Source: Mxb001 sp046046455
Lineage (GTDB): Bacteria; Actinomycetota; Actinomycetes; S36-B12
Length of the DNA stretch: 26,557 bases
NCBI GenBank assembly: GCA_046046455.1
Contig: JBJOJS010000088.1
Coordinates: forward strand, 1 to 26,557
Direction: 5' to 3'
Shown one piece after another: positions 14,857 through 22,565 of the stretch. Positions within the stretch are counted from its first letter, which is position 1, and each line of letters begins with the position of its first letter. A program made the position numbers and the translations under genes. The notes beneath the pieces were generated by a model. It made no database searches. It was not told the origin of the DNA and saw only the letters and a program-made list of their open reading frames with translations.

Positions 14857-15786
14857 CTAGGCGTCATCGAGTGCCTGGGCCACGCGCGCGAGCGCATCGA
14901 CGTTCCAGGTAAGCGCGGTCTGCCAGTCGGCACCGATCGCGTGGGAGACGAAGATGCTGTGCGTGAGCGCAGCTGACCACGTCGAGCGGATCGGCATGAC
15001 GGACTCGGGGATATCGGTCGCCCAGGCGCTGTGGACCGAGACCAGTCCGTCATACGGCCACATTGACGGGTTGCCGCCATCGGCGGTGAAGTAGGTGCCA
15101 GCGAGCAGCGTGACGGGGACGCCGTCGAGGGCGTTGCCCTGCGCGGCGTTCCAACCCGACGGGCCCATGAGGTAGTGCTCGGTGTCCTGGACGTTGAGAC
15201 CCTTGTCCACCTTGACGGCGTACTGGGGCCACAACTCGAAGAGCTTCTCGGTGAAGGCATCCCCCATGGTGTCGGCCGCGGCGAGTTCACCGATGGTGAG
15301 TCGACCGGGTACCGATCCGCAGTGCGGGGTGCCGAGGGTGATGAGGGAGCGCACGCGGAAGGGCGCGTCGGTGAGCTTCGCGAGACGGATCGCGGAACGG
15401 GCGTAGAGGCCACCGTTGGAGTGGCCGATGAGGTCGAACTCGCTCACGGCGTACTCCGATGCGAGGAAACGCAGGAAGCGCTGCAGCTTCTCGCCGGAGT
15501 TGTCGATGTCGCCGGCCGACATCATCGTCATGGTGTCGGGCAGGACGACGGGGGCATCCTTGAATGGGCCGAAGGAGTCCGGCGCGGGCTCGCGCACCGG
15601 CCCCCAGTCGTCCATGGCGGGAGCGGTGAAGACGGCCCATCCGGCGTCGAGCAGGTACTCGCGCAGACCGGTGTCGGTGTTTCCGGCGGAGAGGAAACCG
15701 GGCTCGGTGGAGCAGCCCTGGGTGGGGGTGGTGAAGGGACTGACAGCGCCCCCACCGGAGATGAGGACAACCGCGCGTGAGGACAT
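14857..15786 (-). CDS. Alpha/beta hydrolase, lipase/esterase-like
   Basis: 309 residues. The nucleophile elbow GHSNGG carries S123; D246 (WPYDGLVSVHS) and H276 (LTHSIF) are at suitable places to complete the triad. The oxyanion-hole region would be ISGGG near residue 10. The protein resembles bacterial triacylglycerol lipase and PGAP1-like hydrolases, in which the loop LGTPHCGS after the elbow is conserved. No signal peptide is visible (MSSRAVVLIS begins the first beta strand), so the enzyme is probably cytoplasmic, although many relatives are secreted. It has four cysteines or fewer and no lid can be defined. ATG 15786 is supported by TAGTCT six nt upstream. The substrate is unknown. Confidence 0.85.
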   Translation of the reverse strand: MSSRAVVLISGGGAVSPFTTPTQGCSTEPGFLSAGNTDTGLREYLLDAGWAVFTAPAMDDWGPVREPAPDSFGPFKDAPVVLPDTMTMMSAGDIDNSGEKLQRFLRFLASEYAVSEFDLIGHSNGGLYARSAIRLAKLTDAPFRVRSLITLGTPHCGSVPGRLTIGELAAADTMGDAFTEKLFELWPQYAVKVDKGLNVQDTEHYLMGPSGWNAAQGNALDGVPVTLLAGTYFTADGGNPSMWPYDGLVSVHSAWATDIPESVMPIRSTWSAALTHSIFVSHAIGADWQTALTWNVDALARVAQALDDA

Positions 15787-15798
15787 CCCGGCAGACTA
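15787..15798 (-). promoter_or_regulatory. Leaderless -10 element fused to the upstream stop codon (TAGTCT-N6-ATG)
   Basis: On the minus strand TAGTCT (15798-15793) precedes GCCGGG and ATG 15786. Its first three bases are the TAG stop codon of the P1 peptidase gene, so the two genes are packed 9 nt apart while keeping separate promoters. Confidence 0.6.
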
Positions 15799-16845
15799 GC
15801 CGCTGCTGCGGCTGCCCAGATGTCGACGGACGTCGTCGAGCGGCAGGGCCAGCAGCGTGCGCTCCTGGTAGCCACTGGTCGTCGTGGCGTTGATCATCGA
15901 GGCGATGACAGCTTCCTCACTGGCGTCCACTGTCGCGGTGAAGTAGTCATCGAGACCCTTCCCGGTGATCGCGGGACCGCCGCAGCCGCTCGCCCTCAGT
16001 CCATTGGCCAGGCCCAGGAAGATCTCGCCCGACCCGTGGGTCGCCACGGAACCCGTGCGCGCGAGGCCGAGGCCGATGCGACGGGCCAGACGTTCGCAAC
16101 CGGCGGCATCGATCGGGGCATCGGTGATGACGATGCCGATGCAGGAGCCGGCCGGAGGAGGCTCGATGATTCCCGTGCGATCGAGCATGCGGCCCACGTG
16201 CACCCCATCGATGGTGAGGCGGTCGGAGGTTCCGAAGTTGGTGAGCAGGAGTACGCCGACGACGTGTCCATCGGGCAGCACGCGGGAGGCCGATCCGATG
16301 CCGCCCTTCCACCCCAGGCAGCTCATGCCGGTGCCGGCACCCACGGCACCCTGGGCGAAGTCACCACCCGATCGCGCACCCTCCAGCGCCATGCGCACAT
16401 CGTCGAAGGTCACGTGCATCGCCCGGGGATTCGAGACCCACGAGTCATCGCACTCCCCCACGATCGGGATGAACGCTTCCCCGAAGGTGGAGGCGCCGCC
16501 CGCAAGGAGCTGGCATGCCGCGTCGTAGACGCGACCGACCTGCATGGTCGAGGTGAGGAAGACCGGTGTCTCCGTGAATCCCCACTCCTCGATCTGGGAC
16601 CTGCCTGTGAGTTCACCGGCTCCATTGAGCACCGCGACGCCCGCGGGCACGGGATCGGCGAGGCAGTCACCGCCGGGATCGAGCACCGTGACGCCGGTCC
16701 GCGCGATGCCTCGGCCCTCAGGTGGCGCTGGCTCGTCGTACACGACCGTCGCGTGACCAACTCCCACTCCGGGGACGTCGATCACACTGGCCGTGGGGCC
16801 ACTGGGGAGGGAGCCGATGGTGATGCCGAGATCCGCCACGCGCAT
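15796..16845 (-). CDS. P1 family (DmpA/BapA-type) self-processing peptidase
   Basis: 349 residues from ATG 16845. Family signatures are clear: IDVPGVGVGHATVV near the N-terminus, GRSQIEEWG, VGAGTGMSCLGWKGGIGSAS at ~168-187, and AGSCIGIVITDAP at 232-244. In DmpA-type enzymes the precursor cleaves itself between Gly and Ser, and the freed Ser becomes the nucleophile; S234 is the counterpart here. Known relatives release N-terminal D- or L-amino acids, or beta-amino acids, from short peptides. There is no signal peptide. An upstream GTG at 16899 would extend the protein by 18 residues into the end of the preceding gene with no family similarity, so ATG 16845, which is at the normal family start, is preferred. 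Its stop codon lies inside the -10 element of the next gene. Confidence 0.9.
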   Translation of the reverse strand: MRVADLGITIGSLPSGPTASVIDVPGVGVGHATVVYDEPAPPEGRGIARTGVTVLDPGGDCLADPVPAGVAVLNGAGELTGRSQIEEWGFTETPVFLTSTMQVGRVYDAACQLLAGGASTFGEAFIPIVGECDDSWVSNPRAMHVTFDDVRMALEGARSGGDFAQGAVGAGTGMSCLGWKGGIGSASRVLPDGHVVGVLLLTNFGTSDRLTIDGVHVGRMLDRTGIIEPPPAGSCIGIVITDAPIDAAGCERLARRIGLGLARTGSVATHGSGEIFLGLANGLRASGCGGPAITGKGLDDYFTATVDASEEAVIASMINATTTSGYQERTLLALPLDDVRRHLGSRSSG

Positions 16846-16857
16846 GGCGCAATCCTG
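16846..16857 (-). promoter_or_regulatory. Weak leaderless -10 element (CAGGAT-N6-ATG)
   Basis: On the minus strand CAGGAT (16857-16852) is followed by TGCGCC and ATG 16845. The first base departs from TANNNT; the gene may also be read through from the upstream peptidase genes. Confidence 0.35.
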
Positions 16858-16861
16858 GCAC

Positions 16862-18394
16862 TCACGCCGGGGGAGGTGGAGGCGTGGGCTCGTAGGCACA
16901 CGTCGTCGACCGTGGCACGCGTAGCGTGAGGAGATATCTCGTGCTCACATCGTTGATGCACGTCGAGGGCGTGCGCATGTAGGCGACATGCTGCGTGCCC
17001 GTGTAGGACAGGAAGGCAGCCCCGCTGAAGAACTGCGACATCTGACGGCCTCCGATCCACGCGGTTGCCGGGTCGCCGTACGACTGGATGACGATCGGCG
17101 GCGTGGGCATCGCGAGCGGCCGCGTGAGCTGCGTCCACCGCGGGGCGAATCCGGAAGGCAGTCCGAAGCAATGCGTGCTGCGCCCGAGCGAATCCTCGGC
17201 CCCCGTATTCGAGCTCACCCTCGCCGCCGTGCTGACGACATCGACGGCCTGGTCGATGGTCGGCCACGTGTGCACGTCCGCGCAGTTGACGAAGTCGATG
17301 AAGTACGCCTGACTCGCGGGATCCTCGGCGTCGAGTCTCGCGAGGTTGCGGTCGAGGCGGCGAGCGCTGGCACCCGTGCCGAAGAGCGCGGCGTGCACCT
17401 CGTCGATGACCGCCTCGATCGCGGGGTAGGCACGCTGGGCACCCATCCGCGCGTAGATGCGCGAGAAGATCTCCCATCGCGTGTACGTCGTGTCATCGAT
17501 CGTGACGGTCCGCTCATTGAGCGCCCTCACCACGCGGCCGAATTTGGCGGGCATCCCCCCGCCGACGGCAGCCGTGAACGTCGCGTTGACATGCCCGTAC
17601 TTGTAGGCCGTCTGACCCGAGCGCGTGAGCATCGTCTCGTTGGGCGCGACGGATCCATCGAGGAGGAAGGCACGCAGGCGCGTCGGGAACTGCCGGGCAT
17701 AGCGCAGTCCGATCCGCGTGCCATAGCTCATGCCCCAGTAGGTCCACTGCTCCTCGCCGAGCGCTGCGCGCAGGGCATCCAAGTCGCGGATGACGTAGTA
17801 GGTCCCCAGGTAGGGGGCAATGTCGATGTTGGCCTCGAAGCATGCTCGACGCAGAGGCGCGAACGTGGCGACGTACTCGCGCACGTAGGAATCCCAGTCC
17901 ACCGGGCCGGTCGCGGCGGCGGACGGGAAGGCCGGCTGCTCCTGGCAGCCGCGCAGGTGCGGAGTCGACTCCCCCACTCCGCGCGGATCCCAGGAGACGA
18001 TGTCGAAGCGGCGACTCACGTCTTCCGGCACGACGCCGCGGACGTACTCACTGAAGGACAGTCCGGACGCCCCCGGTCCGCCGGGATTGAAGGTCAGCGC
18101 ACCAATGCGGTCGGGTGCGGTCGACCTCAGGATCGCGAAGGCGATCTCAGCATCGGCCGGGTTGGCGGGGTTGTCCCAGTTGAGCGGCACGGTGAGCGTG
18201 CCGCACGACCAACCCTGGGCGGTCATCGTGTCGTCGGTGCACGTGCCCCACGCGATCGTGCCCCGCTCACCGGTCGTGTCCAGCGTCGGCGCGCTGGCGG
18301 GTACGGGGTTCGCGGAGACGGGCGGCGCGACGAGCAGCGTCGCGGCCAGCGCGACGCCGGCGGCCGCAGCGGTGAGGTGGGCAAGATGCCTCAT
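16862..18394 (-). CDS. Secreted TAP-like alpha/beta hydrolase peptidase, copy 3
   Basis: 510 residues with a signal peptide (1-28, APPVSANP). The layout is that of Slp/tripeptidyl-aminopeptidase-type S33 enzymes: oxyanion loop TFNPGGPGASG, FDIVSWDPRGVGESTPHLRG, nucleophile S223 in WGMSYGTRIG, D441 in QSYGDPATAW and H469 in YTGTQHVAY within the C-terminal TAP-like domain. Relatives remove short peptides from the N-terminus of proteins outside the cell. The start is ATG 18394, which overlaps the stop codon of copy 2 (ATGA) and has GAGG five nt upstream; the frame stays open further upstream to 18691, but that part lies wholly inside copy 2 and lacks family similarity. Translation is thus coupled to copy 2. 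The C-terminus ends in a proline run (PTPPPPPA), as in copy 1. Confidence 0.9.
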   Translation of the reverse strand: MRHLAHLTAAAAGVALAATLLVAPPVSANPVPASAPTLDTTGERGTIAWGTCTDDTMTAQGWSCGTLTVPLNWDNPANPADAEIAFAILRSTAPDRIGALTFNPGGPGASGLSFSEYVRGVVPEDVSRRFDIVSWDPRGVGESTPHLRGCQEQPAFPSAAATGPVDWDSYVREYVATFAPLRRACFEANIDIAPYLGTYYVIRDLDALRAALGEEQWTYWGMSYGTRIGLRYARQFPTRLRAFLLDGSVAPNETMLTRSGQTAYKYGHVNATFTAAVGGGMPAKFGRVVRALNERTVTIDDTTYTRWEIFSRIYARMGAQRAYPAIEAVIDEVHAALFGTGASARRLDRNLARLDAEDPASQAYFIDFVNCADVHTWPTIDQAVDVVSTAARVSSNTGAEDSLGRSTHCFGLPSGFAPRWTQLTRPLAMPTPPIVIQSYGDPATAWIGGRQMSQFFSGAAFLSYTGTQHVAYMRTPSTCINDVSTRYLLTLRVPRSTTCAYEPTPPPPPA

Positions 18395-19887
18395 AGCGGC
18401 CTCAGTTGCGCGTAGGGACACGTCGCCGAGGGGGGTACGACGAGGTCGATGAGGTACGTCGTCACCGGGACGTTGAGGCATGCCGATCGCATCTTGCCGT
18501 AGACGACGTGCTGGGTGCCGTTGTAGGTGATGAAGGACGAGCCGGCGAAGTAGTTGGCGAGCGTCTGCGCTCCCAGCCACGTGGTCCGCGTGTCGCCCAG
18601 TGCGTTGAGCACTACCGGCGGCGTCGCCAGGGAGAGTTCCTCCTCCAGCAACGGATAGGGCCGCTCGACGGCCTCGGGCAGGCCCTCGCACGTCAGCCCC
18701 TTGATCACCGCGACGAAGGCTGCTCCCACGGAGTTGTTGAGGTACGACGCCTCGGCGTACCTGGCGGTCTCCTCGATCGAGGGGCGATCCGACATATCAG
18801 CGCACGTCACCATGTTGAGCGTGTAGCGCTTCGCGGAGGTGTCCTCCCGGGCGAGTCGCGCCAGCGCGGCCGCGGCGCGACGGTGCTCCTGCGGCGTGGC
18901 TCGAGAGTAGAGAGCGCGATAGACGGTGTCGACGAGCGTGCGGATGTCCTCCGCCTGACTCTGCGATGGGATCTCACCGAAGATCCGTGGCGTGAGATCC
19001 CAGCGGGTGCGCGTGCGCCCGTCGATGACGACGGTCCTCGCGTTGAGGGCCCGGAGCACGCGTGCGAAGCGTGCGGCGAAACCATCTCCGAGGGTGCTGC
19101 TGAAGACCGCCTGCGCGTAGGTAAAGGCCCAGGACTCCGCGGCCGTCCACGTCGAGAGCGTGAGGTTGGGATCGAGCGCGCCGTCGAGGACGAGCGCGCG
19201 GACACGATCGGGGTAGGCGCGCGCGTAGCGGTAGCCGATCCGGCTGCCGTAGCTCATGCCGTGGATCGACCACTGCTCGTAGCCGAGCGCCTCGCGCATC
19301 GCCTCGAGGTCGCGGACAACGAAGTCGGTGCCGAGATACGGAGCGACGTCGGGGTTTGCCTCCCAGCAGGCCTGGAGCCCGGGGCCAAGGGTGGCGGCCA
19401 TGTCCCGCGTGAAGGCAAGCCAGTCGACGGGTCCGGTCGCGGGCGGGGTGTAGCCGACTCGCTGCTGCGTGCGGCTGCAGCCGGTGAGCTGGGGTGTGCT
19501 CGCACCGACGCCCCGCGGGTCCCAGGCGACGACGTCGAAGGAGTCCTTGATCCGCTGCGGGAGCCGCTCGTAGTAGCCCGCAGCAGACTCGAGTCCGGAT
19601 CCACCCGGACCGCCCGGGTTGAAGGTCAGCCCTCCGATCGAGGATCGACGCGCAGGCATCACCGCGAGGGCGATGCTCGCCATGAGATCGCCCGTGCCGA
19701 ACCAGTCGCGCGGCACCGTCAGCGTGAAGCACGTCCACCCGACGAGGTCCGGCGAGCAGGTGCGCGGTGCAAGCGACGTGAGCGGACTCGAGGCCGGGGC
19801 CTGAGTGGCCGACACCGAGGGCATCAGGAGCCCCGTCGCCACCAGGGCAGCGACCACGAGTGCGATCGAGATCCGGCGGAGGCGCAC
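18391..19887 (-). CDS. Secreted TAP-like alpha/beta hydrolase peptidase, copy 2
   Basis: 498 residues from GTG 19887, with a signal peptide (1-28, LLMPSVSATQAP). Family signatures: LTFNPGGPGGSG, FDVVAWDPRGVGASTPQLTG, S212 in HGMSYGSRIG, D432 in NALGDTRTTW and H460 in YNGTQHVVY, with cysteine pairs in the C-terminal domain as in the two paralogues. It is the most diverged of the three near the N-terminus (CSPDLVGWTCFTLTVPRDW). The enzyme should act outside the membrane on peptide N-termini, or possibly on esters, since the S33 fold covers both. It has its own leaderless promoter 41 nt after copy 1 and runs directly into copy 3 through an ATGA overlap. Confidence 0.9.
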   Translation of the reverse strand: MRLRRISIALVVAALVATGLLMPSVSATQAPASSPLTSLAPRTCSPDLVGWTCFTLTVPRDWFGTGDLMASIALAVMPARRSSIGGLTFNPGGPGGSGLESAAGYYERLPQRIKDSFDVVAWDPRGVGASTPQLTGCSRTQQRVGYTPPATGPVDWLAFTRDMAATLGPGLQACWEANPDVAPYLGTDFVVRDLEAMREALGYEQWSIHGMSYGSRIGYRYARAYPDRVRALVLDGALDPNLTLSTWTAAESWAFTYAQAVFSSTLGDGFAARFARVLRALNARTVVIDGRTRTRWDLTPRIFGEIPSQSQAEDIRTLVDTVYRALYSRATPQEHRRAAAALARLAREDTSAKRYTLNMVTCADMSDRPSIEETARYAEASYLNNSVGAAFVAVIKGLTCEGLPEAVERPYPLLEEELSLATPPVVLNALGDTRTTWLGAQTLANYFAGSSFITYNGTQHVVYGKMRSACLNVPVTTYLIDLVVPPSATCPYAQLRPL

Positions 19888-19899
19888 GCCCCGACCCTA
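19888..19899 (-). promoter_or_regulatory. Leaderless -10 element (TAGGGT-N6-GTG)
   Basis: On the minus strand TAGGGT (19899-19894) is followed by CGGGGC and GTG 19887. It would drive copies 2 and 3 of the TAP-like peptidases. Confidence 0.6.
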
Positions 19900-19928
19900 G
19901 CCCGGACGGTGGGCGAGTATCGGGGACT

Positions 19929-21452
19929 TCACGATGACGGAGGCGGCGGCGACGGCGCGTAGGGACACAGCAGGGGCCCGGGCTGGATGCGCTGCAGGAG
20001 GTAGCGGGTCACGGCGCTGTTGATGCACGTGGACGGCGTCTGCAGGAAGCTCACATGCTGAGTGCCGTCGTAGGTGATGAGCGACGACCCGGACATGAAG
20101 TTGGCCATGGTGCGCGCGAAGACGTACTCGGTGCGCGTGTCACCCAGGGAGTTGACGACCACCGGCGGAGTGGAGAGGGCGAGGGGTGCATCGAGCGGCT
20201 CGTAGCCATAGGTGAAGTCCTCGGGGATACCCGCACAGAGGGCGCCCTTGGTCATCGCCATGAGTCCGGCGTACACCGACTGATTGGCATTGGCGACGTA
20301 GGCAGCGCGGGCGATCTGATTGATAGTGGGGTAGCCGGCCAAGTCCCGGCAGTTGATGAAGTAGATGCTGAGTGAGGAGCTCGCATCCCGGGCGCTACGG
20401 CGTTGCAGGGCCTTCAGTGGCTCGGCGATCTGGCCTGATGCATTACCCCTGAGCGCGGCATCGGCCGCCCTGATGACCGCGCGGATCTGCGGGTACGACG
20501 ACTGGTAGGAGATGTTGGTGAAGATTGCCGGAAGGATGTCCCAGCGGGTGAGCTCTTCTCCGTCCTCCACGATCGTGCGCTCATCCAGACCCTGGATGAC
20601 ACGCTGGAGTCGGGCCGCCATCTGCCTACCGAAGAGCGAGCCGAAGACCTGCTGCACGGTGGTCCAACTCCATGTGGAAGCCCCCATCCATGACGTGACG
20701 GTCAGGTTGGGCGACCAGGCCCCGTCGAGGATGAGGGTGCGCACGCTGTCGGGAAACTCGCGTGCGTAGCGGTAGCCGATGCGCGTGCCGTAGCTCATGC
20801 CCCAGATGTTCCAGCGGGGCGCGCCGAGCGCGACGCGCATCGCCTCGAGGTCTCGGATGACGTAGTAGGTCCCCAGATAGGGAGCGACGTCCTTGTTGAT
20901 CTCCAGGCACGCGGCTATGGGTGTCGCCATTCCGGCGACGTACGTCTCCGTGAAGGCCTGCCAGTCGACAGGACCCGTGGCCGGGGGTTCGTAGGGAGCT
21001 GATGCGTCCCGCGCATCGAGGCAGCCGGTCAGCTGCGGCTGCGAGGCTCCGACGCCGCGCGGATCCCAGCCGACCCAGTCGAAACGCTGCTGGACCTGAC
21101 GGGGCAGCTCACCCCAGATGGCCGGTGCAGCGGCCATGCCTGCCTCCCCGGGACCACCGGGGTTGAAGGTGAGGAAGCCCATGCGCTTGCCGGTTGCGCG
21201 CTTCACCGTGATGGCGATCTCGGCGTTCGCGGGATTGGCGAGGTTGTCCCAGTCGAGCGGCACGGTGAGCACGCCGCACTCGAAGCCGTCGAATCCCTGC
21301 TCCGGGCAGTCACCCCACGTGATGGTGCCGCGCGCGGGATCAGCCGCAGCACCAGTCTCAGGGGCGGCCACCGCCGTGGGGATGGCGAGAAGCGACGCGA
21401 TGAGTGCCCCGCCCAGGATCGACGCGGACATCAGGCGGGGGAGGGAAGGCAT
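19929..21452 (-). CDS. Secreted TAP-like alpha/beta hydrolase peptidase, copy 1
   Basis: 507 residues with a signal peptide (1-30, IPTAVAAPE). Signatures: LTFNPGGPGEAG, FDWVGWDPRGVGASQPQLTG, S220 in WGMSYGTRIG, D438 in NSLGDTRTEY and H466 in YDGTQHVSF. The TAP-like C-terminal domain has the usual cysteines (STCIN, LLCPYAP), and the protein ends in a proline run. It shares long similar stretches with copies 2 and 3 (for example AYLGT/PYLGTYYVIRDLEAMR), so the three arose by tandem duplication and have since diverged. The 51-nt gap to the divergent dehydrogenase gene contains both promoters. An exported exopeptidase is likely; no substrate can be read from the sequence. Confidence 0.91.
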   Translation of the reverse strand: MPSLPRLMSASILGGALIASLLAIPTAVAAPETGAAADPARGTITWGDCPEQGFDGFECGVLTVPLDWDNLANPANAEIAITVKRATGKRMGFLTFNPGGPGEAGMAAAPAIWGELPRQVQQRFDWVGWDPRGVGASQPQLTGCLDARDASAPYEPPATGPVDWQAFTETYVAGMATPIAACLEINKDVAPYLGTYYVIRDLEAMRVALGAPRWNIWGMSYGTRIGYRYAREFPDSVRTLILDGAWSPNLTVTSWMGASTWSWTTVQQVFGSLFGRQMAARLQRVIQGLDERTIVEDGEELTRWDILPAIFTNISYQSSYPQIRAVIRAADAALRGNASGQIAEPLKALQRRSARDASSSLSIYFINCRDLAGYPTINQIARAAYVANANQSVYAGLMAMTKGALCAGIPEDFTYGYEPLDAPLALSTPPVVVNSLGDTRTEYVFARTMANFMSGSSLITYDGTQHVSFLQTPSTCINSAVTRYLLQRIQPGPLLCPYAPSPPPPSS

Positions 21453-21464
21453 CGTGTGAGGCTA
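21453..21464 (-). promoter_or_regulatory. Leaderless -10 element (TAGCCT-N6-ATG)
   Basis: On the minus strand TAGCCT (21464-21459) is followed by CACACG and ATG 21452. It faces away from the dehydrogenase promoter, with 27 nt between the two -10 hexamers. Confidence 0.6.
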
Positions 21465-21491
21465 GTGGGCACGTCCATGGGCGTCTAGCCC

Positions 21492-21503
21492 TAGGTTTGC
21501 TGC
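21492..21503 (+). promoter_or_regulatory. Leaderless -10 element (TAGGTT-N6-ATG)
   Basis: TAGGTT at 21492-21497 is followed by TGCTGC and ATG 21504. This favours the first Met over an alternative Met at residue 5. Confidence 0.6.
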
Positions 21504-22565
21504 ATGGCCCTGACGATGTCGACACATGAGCAGGTGGTCTTCGGCCACGATCCAGCGACGGGGCTACGCGCCATGATCGCGATCCACTCGACCGCCCTCG
21601 GCCCATCGCTGGGCGGCTGCCGCATGCGTCCGTACGCCGATGAGGACGCGATGATCGCCGACGCACTGCTGCTGTCGGAGGCGATGAGCTACAAGAACGC
21701 TCTCGCCGGGCTCGCGCACGGCGGTGGCAAGGCCGTCATCTGGGGGGACCCTGCGACCGACAAGTCACCCGAGCTCTTCCGCGCGATGGGGCGCTTCATC
21801 GCGACCCTGGGCGGTCGCTACATCACGGCGGGAGATGTCGGCACGACCGTCGCCGACCTCGATCTCATCTACGAGACGAATCCCTGGACCACCGGGCGAT
21901 CCCCCGAGCACGGTGGCTCGGGTGACACCGGCATCCTCACGGCGTACGGCATGCAGCAGGCGATGCGCGCGGTGGCCACGCATGTATGGGGGAGCGACTC
22001 ACTCGAGGGCAGAGTGGTGGGCATCTCCGGTGCCGGGAAGGTCGGGCGTCGCCTCGCCGAGCATCTGGTCGCGGAGGAGGGCGCGCGCGTGATCATCACC
22101 GACCCGTCACCCGAGGCGATCGCAGCGATCGGCGTCGACGTCGAGGTGGTCGGGTCAACCGAAGAGCTCATCGCGCGCGAGCTCGACATCTACTCGCCCA
22201 ATGCCTTGGGGCATGCGCTCACTCCTGCGGTCGCGGAGACGCTCCGCTGCGTCGCGGTGTGCGGGGCGGCCAACAACCAGCTGGCCACGCCCGAGGTCGC
22301 GCACATGCTCGCCGGACGCGGGATCCTCTATGCGCCGGACTACCTCGTGAACTGCGGCGGCGTCGTCCAGGCGGCGGAGGAGCTCCCTGGCTTCGACATG
22401 GACCGAGCGAAGGCGCGCGTCTCCGGTGTCTACGACACGACCCTGCGCGTGCTCGGTCGGACGGCCACCGAGGGGGTGCTCCCCGTCGTCGCTGCCGCGC
22501 GTGAGGCCGAGGAGCGCATGGCCGCGGGTGGCCCGGCGTTCGAGCGTTTCGACGTCGGTCGCTGA
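21504..22565 (+). CDS. Glu/Leu/Phe/Val dehydrogenase (leucine/valine dehydrogenase type)
   Basis: 353 residues, typical for leucine and valine dehydrogenases and shorter than glutamate dehydrogenases. The enzyme converts a branched-chain amino acid and NAD+ to the 2-oxo acid, ammonia and NADH in the cytoplasm, the first step in using Val, Leu or Ile. Expected active-site residues are present: K64 (MSYKNALAGL), K76 (AHGGGKAVI) and D111 (ITAGDVGTT). The Rossmann fold has G-A-G-K-V-G at 176-181, and D200 at the end of the second strand fits NAD+ preference. CGAANNQL lies near the nucleotide pocket. Exact substrate preference among Val, Leu, Ile and Phe cannot be decided by eye. In Streptomyces and relatives a dehydrogenase of this type lies close to purM and a DUF3073 gene, as here. 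Confidence 0.94.
   Translation: MALTMSTHEQVVFGHDPATGLRAMIAIHSTALGPSLGGCRMRPYADEDAMIADALLLSEAMSYKNALAGLAHGGGKAVIWGDPATDKSPELFRAMGRFIATLGGRYITAGDVGTTVADLDLIYETNPWTTGRSPEHGGSGDTGILTAYGMQQAMRAVATHVWGSDSLEGRVVGISGAGKVGRRLAEHLVAEEGARVIITDPSPEAIAAIGVDVEVVGSTEELIARELDIYSPNALGHALTPAVAETLRCVAVCGAANNQLATPEVAHMLAGRGILYAPDYLVNCGGVVQAAEELPGFDMDRAKARVSGVYDTTLRVLGRTATEGVLPVVAAAREAEERMAAGGPAFERFDVGR

Noticed and set aside
16846..16899. GTG 16899 as start of the P1 peptidase
   Set aside because: The extra 18 residues are unlike the family and would overlap the preceding gene; ATG 16845 matches the normal family N-terminus.
18395..18691. Upstream extension of the copy-3 TAP-like peptidase frame to 18691
   Set aside because: It lies wholly inside copy 2, has no family similarity, and the signal peptide, Shine-Dalgarno sequence and ATGA overlap all point to ATG 18394.
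18406..19962. 518-codon plus-strand open frame opposite the copy-2 peptidase
   Set aside because: Composition is an arginine-rich antisense shadow; the minus strand has the full conserved enzyme. The same applies to the frames at 16988-18415 and 15820-16929.
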